From positions 3,906,001 through 3,970,000 of the forward strand of contig NZ_JAGIOF010000001.1 in assembly GCF_017876535.1 (NCBI RefSeq): a stretch of 64,000 nt of DNA. Reading direction: 5' to 3'. This stretch comes from Paeniglutamicibacter kerguelensis. GTDB lineage: Bacteria > Actinomycetota > Actinomycetes > Actinomycetales > Micrococcaceae. A model generated the notes under the pieces. The model did no database searches and had not been told where the DNA came from. It was given only the letters and a program-made list of their open reading frames with translations. The translations under genes were made by a program, and so were the position numbers. Below are positions 1 through 7,019 of this stretch, in pieces. Position 1 is the stretch's first letter, and every line of letters starts with the position of its first letter.

Positions 1-605
1 AAGGACCCCGCACCGACAAAATGCAGCCCGGTGAACAGCACCACGGAGATGGCAACGCACACCCACACGTTGATCTTGCGGCTCAATTTCCCGATGAGCA
101 GGTGCCGGAAAACGTACTCCTCCACAAATGGTCCCAGGAGCGCCGTGACAACAAACATCGTCAGGAACGGCACCGAACGGGTCATGCCCTCGATGGCCAG
201 CTGGTTTTCGCTCTTCACCGGGTTGCCCAGCGTCACCATCACGGCCGCCCCGATAAACAGCGTGGCCAGCCAGGCGCCCGGGATCGCCAGGGCCTTGACC
301 CACGGGTAGTACTTGAACGTCGCAAAGGAACTTCGCAGCGCATCGAATCCCATGATGATCGCCGCGGTGAAAACCACGACATAGGCGATCATGTTCACGC
401 CGAAGATCGCGGATTCCTGGTCGTTGAAGGCCTCGGTGAATCCCGGGATCATGGCCATCAGGCCGGCCGCGCCGAAGATGAACAGCACCGTGTACAGGCC
501 AATGACCACCCAATCCCCGCGGCGCATCTTGCCCGAATCGAAGACAGGTTGGCGCGGCCGCGGCGCAGGCGGCACGTAGGGGTGCTGGGGGTACGGTTGG
601 TGCAT
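1..605 (-). CDS. CPBP-family intramembrane metalloprotease (3' part cut by window edge)
   Basis: Reading leftwards from ATG at 605, the frame stays open to base 1, so about 201 N-terminal residues are present and the C-terminus lies outside. The protein starts with a cytoplasmic proline-rich stretch (residues 4-20), then hydrophobic segments near residues 33-52, 68-86, 107-125 and 147-160. The CPBP/Abi (PF02517) signature is clear: Glu-Glu at 162-163 in VEEYVFRHLLIG, Arg167, and a later His195 in FTGLHF, which are the putative active-site residues of these membrane glutamic/metallo-endopeptidases (type II CAAX prenyl endopeptidase, bacteriocin self-immunity). The substrate is not predictable. 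It is not visibly operonic with the next gene, which lies 54 bases away on the same strand. Confidence 0.88.
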   Translation of the reverse strand, partial: MHQPYPQHPYVPPAPRPRQPVFDSGKMRRGDWVVIGLYTVLFIFGAAGLMAMIPGFTEAFNDQESAIFGVNMIAYVVVFTAAIIMGFDALRSSFATFKYYPWVKALAIPGAWLATLFIGAAVMVTLGNPVKSENQLAIEGMTRSVPFLTMFVVTALLGPFVEEYVFRHLLIGKLSRKINVWVCVAISVVLFTGLHFVGAGS

Positions 606-659
606 AACCACCACCCTATCGAGCCAAGCTGGACATTGGGGTCCAGCGTGAATGCGGAA

Positions 660-1316
660 CTACTCGATTTTGAGGCCCAGCTCGCCGGCCAGGATCGGGG
701 CTAGGTCCATGAGCTGCTCATAGGTGACGGTCGCCCCCTTCAACGAGGAAATGCCCGAAAGCGTGCGCAGGCGGGCCCCGCGCAGGTCCACGTCCTTGAG
801 CTTGGCGCCGTTGAGCACCAACGTGTCGATCGTGCAGTCGACGAAGGAGACGCGCTCCAGGTTTGCGGTGCCGGCATCCAATTCCTCGATGTGCACGTCA
901 CGGAACATCACGTCCTTGATCTTGGCGCGGCGCAGGTTCAGGTAGCCGAGCTTGGCGCGCTCAAAAAGCACCGAGCGGAACGTCGCCCCGTAGAGTTCGG
1001 CCGAGCCGATGCGCCCGCCGACGACGGCAGTGTTCCACCAACCCGATTCGGGGGCCTCGAGCACCGGGGCGTTGACCTCCTCGATGCGGCAGTCACCGAA
1101 AGTCACCCGGGCCATCGGGGCACCCTGCAACGCGACGGAACGGAAGATGCACTCCGTGAAAACCGCATCCTCGAGGTCGACCCCGTCCGCGTCGTCGGAT
1201 TCGAAGAGCAGCCCCTCGGCACGCCCGTCGAGGTCCAGCCCGGTCAGGTCGCCCGATCCTTGCGTGGTCGGTTCCTTAAAGGCAGGCAGGCGGGGTGCTT
1301 TCACGGGTGCAGACAT
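660..1316 (-). CDS. Pentapeptide-repeat protein
   Basis: The predicted 218-residue soluble protein begins MSAPVKAPRLP. From about residue 45 on it consists of tandem A(D/N/K)LxX-type pentads, for example GAKLKDVDLRGARLRTL near the C-terminus. Such repeats fold as a right-handed quadrilateral beta-helix. Family members range from DNA-gyrase-protecting DNA mimics (MfpA/Qnr) to proteins of unknown role, and nothing here picks between them. I chose ATG at 1316; an in-frame TTG at 1415 would add 33 residues without repeat character. No convincing ribosome site is seen for either start, so the start is uncertain. Confidence 0.82.
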   Translation of the reverse strand: MSAPVKAPRLPAFKEPTTQGSGDLTGLDLDGRAEGLLFESDDADGVDLEDAVFTECIFRSVALQGAPMARVTFGDCRIEEVNAPVLEAPESGWWNTAVVGGRIGSAELYGATFRSVLFERAKLGYLNLRRAKIKDVMFRDVHIEELDAGTANLERVSFVDCTIDTLVLNGAKLKDVDLRGARLRTLSGISSLKGATVTYEQLMDLAPILAGELGLKIE

Positions 1317-1506
1317 GGGCAATAGCTTATGCCGGTCAAGGGACAGGTGCTTACCGAAAACCGCGTTGGCATTCTCACCCAACCCCGGCTTGACGAACCC
1401 GTGACCACATGGCAAAGCCGCCCCCGGACACCGAAATGAAACGGTGGCCTGAGGCGGCCCTGTGGATTACGGTCCGGAAACCGCAGTTTTCCGCCGCGGC
1501 GGCGTG

Positions 1507-1550
1507 GCTAGGACGCTAGGACGCTAGGACGCTAGGACGCTAGGACGCTA
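1507..1550. repeat. 8-bp tandem repeat, 5.5 copies
   Basis: The unit GCTAGGAC is repeated perfectly from 1507, 1515, 1523, 1531 and 1539, followed by half a unit (GCTA, 1547-1550). The last half-unit contains the stop codon (TAG on the minus strand) of the lipoprotein gene ending at 1548, so the array lies directly 3' of that gene. Copy-number change would not alter the protein, because the stop is in the gene-proximal unit. Confidence 0.95.
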
Positions 1551-1964
1551 GCATTTCAGGTCTTCGCCGACAGCCTCCTGCGCCGCCTCGACCTTGGCGA
1601 CATCATCTGACAGCGATGCCTTGGCTTCGGGAACCGTCATGCTCGAACTCACGTCGTTTACCGCCTTGTTCAGGTCATTCCAGGCGGTGTCGAGCTCGCC
1701 CTTGCGATCCTCGGCGACATTTTCCATCGACTTTCGCAGGTCGTCGTAGGTGGAGGCGACCTTGTCGCGCGCCGCCTGGATATCGCCCACGGTGGAGCCG
1801 CTGTCCAGGGAGGTTTTCACCTCGGCGACGGAACCGACAAATGCCGCGTATGATTCGCAAGCGGCGGCCGTGTTTTCCTCCGGCGTGGAACTGCACGCCG
1901 CCAGGGAAACCCCCAAAAGGGCGGTCAAGGTCAGGGACGTGAACATCTTGGTGGTGTTGCGCAT
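1548..1964 (-). CDS. Small secreted lipoprotein, function unknown
   Basis: A 138-residue protein with a typical lipoprotein signal: MRNTTK basic start, hydrophobic core, and lipobox LAAC with the lipidated Cys at residue 24. The mature part is acidic and helical with Lys/Glu/Ala-rich heptad-like stretches and ends in Cys (EDLKC). Start choice is firm: AAGGAG lies seven bases before ATG at 1964, while longer upstream frames include the signal only internally. It is probably anchored on the outer face of the membrane. No family is recognised. Confidence 0.85.
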   Translation of the reverse strand: MRNTTKMFTSLTLTALLGVSLAACSSTPEENTAAACESYAAFVGSVAEVKTSLDSGSTVGDIQAARDKVASTYDDLRKSMENVAEDRKGELDTAWNDLNKAVNDVSSSMTVPEAKASLSDDVAKVEAAQEAVGEDLKC

Positions 1965-2225
1965 GAAAGGCTCCTTAGGGTCGTGCTTGGTGTCGGATAC
2001 GGTAGCCCCTTTGGCGGGGCTTGCTGCTGGAACAGCTCCTCTATACCCGCAGGCGGGAAGTTCCACGGCTTCGGTCTCAAAGGCTTGCGTGTCCTCCGCT
2101 TTCATTCATGGTTACGGTTGTCCCCGTCGTCTCGGGTCTTGTCTAATCGTCCATTCCCTTTCGAAGTAAGACATCACCTTTCTCGGATGATGCCGCACTT
2201 CGTACGCGTCGCGACGCAGCGGCGC

Positions 2226-3854
2226 TCAGGATGCTTCCGGCGCACTGAACGCGTCGTCCATCGAATCGAACACGCGGTCTTCCTCGCTCAACCCCCGGTA
2301 CCAAGCCGTCTTCATGGCCATCGCCGCCGACATGTCGGACACGCATGCCAAGCGCAGCATAATTCCCATTTCGGCGAGCTCATGGTCGAGGTCCACCAGT
2401 GTGTCCAGGACCGTGACCGAGGTCTGGTGCATGAGTGTGAGGTCAAGAACCACGGTGTCGATGCCTTCTTGTTCGCCGGCCAGGCGCAAGACCAGGTTCT
2501 CGGTCTCCAAGGCATTTGCCGTGTATAGCGGTCCCCCGACCGCTAGGCAGAGCGCAGATCCCCGGCGCTCGACCACGCTCAAGCGCACGCGGCCCAATTC
2601 ATGGAGCAGCAGGCCGAAGGTCGCCCCGACGCCGACGGCAACGGCCGCGAGCAAGCCCACCGTGAGACCGACAACGGCCGTCGCGAGCGCAATCCAGAAT
2701 TCGCGGGGACTGATCCGCGCCAACCGGGCAAGCCCCTTGACGTCAATCAAGCCGAACACCGCGACGAACACCAGGGAGGCAAGGGTGGCGCTGGGCAGCA
2801 GGCTCAGCACCGGGCCCAGGAAGAGGGCAACCAGGATCGCAAGGGCCACCGTCACCATGCCGGAGAACTGCGATTTGGCCCCGGCCCCCTGGTTGACGGC
2901 GCTTTGGGAGAAGCCGCCCGCCGCCGGCATTGTCTGGAAGAGGGAACCTGCAACGTTGGCGGCCGCCGTGGCAAGAAGCTCCTGGTTGCTGTCGATCCGG
3001 TGCTCTCCGGCCTGGCGGATGCCGCGGGCCACCGCAGCGGATTCAAGGAAGGCCATGATCGAGATGGCCAGCGCCCCCGGCAACAGGGCCCCGATGTTCT
3101 CAAAGGAGGGAAGCCCCGGCAACGGCAGCCCCTGCGGAACCTTGTCGATCAGCTGCACCCCGGCATCCCGCAGCCCGGTGAAGGCGACAAGCAGGATCCC
3201 GGCGGCCACCACGACCAGTGGCCCGGGCACCCGGGGGGCAAAGCGCTTGAGCAGGAACAGCGTGGCGATCGACCCGGCGGAGAGCGCGAACGTGGCCCCG
3301 TTGAGCTGCGGCAGCGCCTCAACGGTCGCGGTCACCGAGCGGATGAAGCCGTGCCCGGTGAACCCGCTGTCCACCCCGAACAGCGTGGGCAGTTGCCCCG
3401 CCGCAACGGTGGCGCCCACACCGACCTGGATGCCGGTGATCGTTGCCTTGTTGATGTTTTCGACAATGGATCCGAGTTTCAACAGCCTGGCAAGCATGAG
3501 GATGGCCCCGACGAGCAGGGTGAGCATCATCAGGTTGCCGATGGCATCCTCCGAGCCCGACGCGACCCCGGCGGAAACCAGCGTGGTCGCGGTCAGCGTG
3601 GCGATGGTCGAGGTTGTTGAAACGCTCATGGCCCGCGAGCCGCCGAGCATCGCGTACACAAGCATGGGAACCATGCACGTGTACAAGCCGATCTGCACCG
3701 GAAGGTTCGCGATGGTCGCGTAGGCCATGGCCTGCGGGATCACCACTGCCCCGGCCGAAACCCCCGCGAGGATGTCACTCCTGAGCCACCGGTGCTGGTA
3801 GCCGGCCAGGGTGGGCGGCAGCCAGCCGCGCCGCCCACCTGTTGTCGAATTCAT
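2226..3854 (-). CDS. SulP-family sulfate/anion permease with STAS domain
   Basis: A 542-residue SLC26/SulP transporter. The N-terminal part (about 15-410) has the sulfate-transporter (PF00916) pattern, with signature AGVSAGAVVIPQAMAYA near residue 31 and about 12 hydrophobic segments. The C-terminal region (about 430-530) is a STAS domain with LDLTLMHQTSVTVLDTL, including the conserved Ser region. It probably moves sulfate or a similar anion across the cytoplasmic membrane, coupled to H+ or Na+. It starts 12 bases after the arylsulfatase stop, so the two are very likely co-transcribed; sulfate released by the sulfatase is an obvious substrate or waste anion. The anion and the direction of transport are inference. 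Confidence 0.88.
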   Translation of the reverse strand: MNSTTGGRRGWLPPTLAGYQHRWLRSDILAGVSAGAVVIPQAMAYATIANLPVQIGLYTCMVPMLVYAMLGGSRAMSVSTTSTIATLTATTLVSAGVASGSEDAIGNLMMLTLLVGAILMLARLLKLGSIVENINKATITGIQVGVGATVAAGQLPTLFGVDSGFTGHGFIRSVTATVEALPQLNGATFALSAGSIATLFLLKRFAPRVPGPLVVVAAGILLVAFTGLRDAGVQLIDKVPQGLPLPGLPSFENIGALLPGALAISIMAFLESAAVARGIRQAGEHRIDSNQELLATAAANVAGSLFQTMPAAGGFSQSAVNQGAGAKSQFSGMVTVALAILVALFLGPVLSLLPSATLASLVFVAVFGLIDVKGLARLARISPREFWIALATAVVGLTVGLLAAVAVGVGATFGLLLHELGRVRLSVVERRGSALCLAVGGPLYTANALETENLVLRLAGEQEGIDTVVLDLTLMHQTSVTVLDTLVDLDHELAEMGIMLRLACVSDMSAAMAMKTAWYRGLSEEDRVFDSMDDAFSAPEAS

Positions 3855-3866
3855 GACGAACCTGCG

Positions 3867-6230
3867 CTACTGCCTAGTCATAGCGATGTTCACCAAATGC
3901 TGCTGATCGATCAGGTGGTCGTGGTTGTCATCGCCGAGGTCAAGGCGAATCCACGAGATTTCTCCCGTGAACTGGTTGTCGCTCGGCCCGTAGTCGCTCG
4001 ACACCGGAGAGGCAACATCCTCACCGATGTCCAGGGTTTCATCAATGGAAAACAGGAACGGCTGAGTACGTTCAACCCGGCCCGTCGCATAGTCGGTGCC
4101 GTCTGCGGAGATCGTCACCGTTCCGCCCTTGCCAAGTCCCCCGCCGTCGTAGACGAAGTGCACAACCAGCGAATGTTCACCGGGCTCAAGCACCTTTTCC
4201 GAGCGCGTGAAGTCGGTGCTCAGGCCCAGCACGTTGTACGCAAACGCGGGCTTGCCGTCGGTCAGATACACCGACCAGCCTCCGAACGCGCCACCCTGGG
4301 CAATGAGCACGCCGTTCGCACCGCCGTCCGGAACCGTGATGGCCGCAGTGACGGTGAACGACTTGTTCTTGATGCTCAGGACGGAGCCCTCGCTCAAGCG
4401 CTTCATGCCGGGGTGGAAGGTCTGCGACGCGCCCTTCAGCAACTGGGGCCTGCCGGCGATGTCAGCATTGATGCGTTCGGCCGAGCGGATGTCCATCGGC
4501 AACACGTTGAACCGGGCTGCCTGGATGAGGAACAAGCGCTGCAGCTCGGCCAGTTTCTCCGGTTCCTGGGCCGCGAGGTCGTTTGTCTGGGTCCAGTCCT
4601 CCTCGACGTTGTACAGCTCCCAGACATCGTCGTCGAGTCCGTGGTCGGAGGCGAGCCAAGGCTTCTTGTGGATGGCCACGGCCGTCCACCCGTTGTGGAA
4701 GATCGCGCGGTTGCCAAGCATCTCGAAGTACTGGGTGGTGTGCCGCTCCGGTGCGTCGACGGACTCGAAACTGTAGTTCATCGGCGTGCCCTCATAGGGA
4801 CGCTGGGTCACGCCGTTCACGGTGGAGGGCTCCGGGATGCCCGCGGCCTCCAAAACGGTGGGTGCCACGTCGATGACGTGGGCGAACTGGTTGCGGATCT
4901 CGCCCCGCGCCGCGATCCCGTTGGGCCAGGAGACGATCGTTCCGTTCCGCGTGCCGCCCCAGTGCGAAGCCACCTGCTTGGTCCACTGGTACGGCGTGTC
5001 CATCGCATGGGCCCACCCGACCGCATAGTGGTTGTAGGAGGCCGGCGTGCCCAAGTCGTCGATGTGGGCGAGCTTGAATGCGGCATCCTCCATGTCGGTC
5101 ATGTGGTTCATGGTGAAAATCTCGTTGGTTGTACCCTCCATCGTGCCCTCGGCCGATGCCCCGTTGTCACCGATGATCACGTACAGCAGCGTGTCATCGA
5201 GCACCTCGAGTTCCTCGAGCGCGTCCAGGAGCATCCCGACGTGGTGGTCGGCGTATTCGAGGTAGCCTGCGTAGACTTCCATTTCGCGTGCGAGCAGCGG
5301 CTTGAGCTGCTCGTCCATCTCATCCCACGACGGGATTCCCTCGCTGCGGGTCGTGAGATTCGCACCCTCGGGAATGACCCCCAGGGCCTTCTGCCGGGCG
5401 TACGTCTCTTCGCGCAGCTTGTCCCAGCCCTGGTCGAACTTTCCCTTGTACTTGTCCGCCCACTCGGCCGGGACATGGTGCGGTGCGTGCGTCGCACCGG
5501 GGGCAAAGTAGGTGAAGAACGGCTTGTCAGGTGCGAGCGACTTTTGCTGCTTGGTCCAGTTGATGGCCCGTTGAGTCATGTCGTCCATGAAGTGGTACCC
5601 CTCTTCGGGGGTTCCCCACGGTTCAACGGGCGTCGTTCCCTCGTAGATTGCCGGGTACCACTGGTTCGTCTCGCCGCCGATGAACCCGTAGAAGTACTCG
5701 AAGCCGCCACCTGGCGTCGGCCAGTGGTCAAACGGGCCGACCGCGCTCGTTTCCCACACCGGCACCTCATGGCATTTGCCGAACTGTGCCGTGCTGTATC
5801 CATTGAGTCGAAGCGTCTCGGCCAGCGGTGCACAGTTGTTCGGCCGCACCGAACTGTACCCCGGTGCGCTCGTCGCGATTTCCGTGATGCCGCCCATCCC
5901 GACCGTGTGGTGGTTGCGGCCCGAGAGCAACGCGGCCCGTGTGGGGGAGCAAATCGCCGTCGTGTGGAAGCGGGTGTACTTCAACCCGGCTGCGGCGACC
6001 CGCTCAAAATTCGGGGTGTGGATCGGGCCGCCGAAGGCGCTGGACGCCCCGAATCCGACATCGTCAAGCAGGACCACGAGCACGTTCGGCGCGCCCTCCG
6101 GCGGGAGCAACCGCTTGATCGGCGGGTATTTCGTGTCGGGCGAGGTCGCGTCGTATGTGACGGTGCCTGTGTAGGCAAGGTCCGGGATCGGAAGCGCTGA
6201 ACGTTGGATGTCATTCGAGTTGTTCGCCAT
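3867..6230 (-). CDS. Arylsulfatase (formylglycine-type), cytoplasmic
   Basis: A 787-residue family S1 sulfatase that hydrolyses sulfate esters. Metal-binding LLDDVGFG lies at residues 54-61. The formylglycine consensus CSPTR starts at Cys94, the residue oxidised by FGE; a matching FGE gene lies at 13086-14039. The alkaline-phosphatase-like core runs to about residue 560, followed by a beta-rich C-terminal domain ending in MTRQ. The N-terminus has no signal peptide or twin-arginine motif, so the enzyme appears cytoplasmic and its substrate would have to be imported. The start at 6230 (MANNSNDIQR) is preceded by a purine-rich GAAGAAGAGAGA site. The next gene, a SulP permease, follows after 12 bases. 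A regulon palindrome lies 117 bases upstream. Confidence 0.92.
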   Translation of the reverse strand: MANNSNDIQRSALPIPDLAYTGTVTYDATSPDTKYPPIKRLLPPEGAPNVLVVLLDDVGFGASSAFGGPIHTPNFERVAAAGLKYTRFHTTAICSPTRAALLSGRNHHTVGMGGITEIATSAPGYSSVRPNNCAPLAETLRLNGYSTAQFGKCHEVPVWETSAVGPFDHWPTPGGGFEYFYGFIGGETNQWYPAIYEGTTPVEPWGTPEEGYHFMDDMTQRAINWTKQQKSLAPDKPFFTYFAPGATHAPHHVPAEWADKYKGKFDQGWDKLREETYARQKALGVIPEGANLTTRSEGIPSWDEMDEQLKPLLAREMEVYAGYLEYADHHVGMLLDALEELEVLDDTLLYVIIGDNGASAEGTMEGTTNEIFTMNHMTDMEDAAFKLAHIDDLGTPASYNHYAVGWAHAMDTPYQWTKQVASHWGGTRNGTIVSWPNGIAARGEIRNQFAHVIDVAPTVLEAAGIPEPSTVNGVTQRPYEGTPMNYSFESVDAPERHTTQYFEMLGNRAIFHNGWTAVAIHKKPWLASDHGLDDDVWELYNVEEDWTQTNDLAAQEPEKLAELQRLFLIQAARFNVLPMDIRSAERINADIAGRPQLLKGASQTFHPGMKRLSEGSVLSIKNKSFTVTAAITVPDGGANGVLIAQGGAFGGWSVYLTDGKPAFAYNVLGLSTDFTRSEKVLEPGEHSLVVHFVYDGGGLGKGGTVTISADGTDYATGRVERTQPFLFSIDETLDIGEDVASPVSSDYGPSDNQFTGEISWIRLDLGDDNHDHLIDQQHLVNIAMTRQ

Positions 6231-6347
6231 TTCTCTCTTCTTCCTCATGCTTTCGATGTGATGTCTGCTGGAGATTTTTTTGGCGCACCCGGTTTCGGTG
6301 GCCCGCCGACCCTCCACAGCCCGTCTGCGGTGGGCTTCTTGTACCGG

Positions 6348-6367
6348 GCACACCCATACAGGGTGAG
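6348..6367 (-). promoter_or_regulatory. Regulon palindrome, site D (upstream of arylsulfatase-SulP)
   Basis: On the minus strand the site reads CTCACCCTGTATGGGTGTGC. It matches the consensus YTCACCC-N6-GGTGATG shared by five other sites in this region, with a degenerate right end. It lies 117 bases upstream of the arylsulfatase start. Assignment to the LAL regulator is inference. Confidence 0.55.
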
Positions 6368-6487
6368 GTCGATGTTGGAATTCAACGAATCAACCAAAAT
6401 GGTGGCGGCATTCTCCCCTCACCCGCAGACTGCCGGCATCGCGCCTGGCCCGAGCCGCATCAAGAATTGTTTGCCGACGCCGAACGG

Positions 6488-6589
6488 GTGTGGACACGGA
6501 CACCGCTGGACGCAAATTCGACGGGCTACAACGCGGAATACACATTCGGCGACGGCTGGCCCCGAGACGACTTCGAACTCCTCGAGTGA
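6488..6589 (+). pseudogene. Possible 3' remnant of a lost gene
   Basis: In one frame the DNA before the stop at 6587-6589 reads with strong protein character (…TGYNAEYTFGDGWPRDDFELLE), and the frame stays open leftwards to about 6290. No plausible start or ribosome site precedes it, and upstream composition is poor. A hairpin terminator follows 44 bases later, as expected for the end of a real gene. I read this as the decayed tail of a deleted gene; the family is not recognised. A GTG at 6488 would give only 33 residues. Confidence 0.35.
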
Positions 6590-6633
6590 CCGGCCGGCCG
6601 GCCCATGGGCGGCATGCGGGATCCGGAAAGCGG

Positions 6634-6656
6634 AACCCCTTCTCCCGAGGGGTTTT
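6634..6656 (+). terminator. Rho-independent terminator
   Basis: The 7-bp stem AACCCCT/AGGGGTT (6634-6640 with 6648-6654), loop TCTCCCG, is followed by TTTT. It has no intact gene in front of it now, which supports a gene loss just upstream. Confidence 0.65.
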
Positions 6657-7019
6657 GCTCGTTTCGTGGCGTGCCGGTCGAGACCTGGTTCATCGAACCA
6701 CCGGGACCGCACGTTCACTCGAATGCGGCCGGAGAACTCAATGCTCGGAGCCGTTCTCCGAATGAAACGCCACAGGCACCAGCTGGCGGCCGCTTTCCCT
6801 GGACCTGCGCCACCCGGCAGACGCGGGAAGACACGTCTGGAACTTCAGGAGAATTTTCGGTGTTCCCCGGTTGCGAAACCCGCACTCACTGGGATTCCCG
6901 CATTTTTGGAACCGGATTACAAGCGTCTAAAGACCCTAGAGAAACCTGCTGCCGATCGGTTACGCTGACGCTGCCCACGCTATGCCGCCTAAGTGCTCCC
7001 ATTTGGAGGTCGATGAAGG

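Larger units (their letters stand above)
6231..7019. other. 789-bp intergenic region between divergent sulfatase and LAL regulator genes
   Basis: It contains the sulfatase regulon palindrome (6348-6367), a short coding-like tail ending in a stop at 6587-6589, and a hairpin terminator at 6634-6654. The ribosome site GGAGGT of the regulator gene is at 7005-7010. No intact gene of recognisable family is present. Confidence 0.7.

Noticed and set aside
1507-1550. Repeat array as a CRISPR
   Set aside because: Units are 8 bases without spacers and no cas genes are present in the window.
3792-6200. An 802-codon plus-strand frame opposite the arylsulfatase
   Set aside because: Shadow of the sulfatase gene; it has no start signal and mirrors its codon bias.
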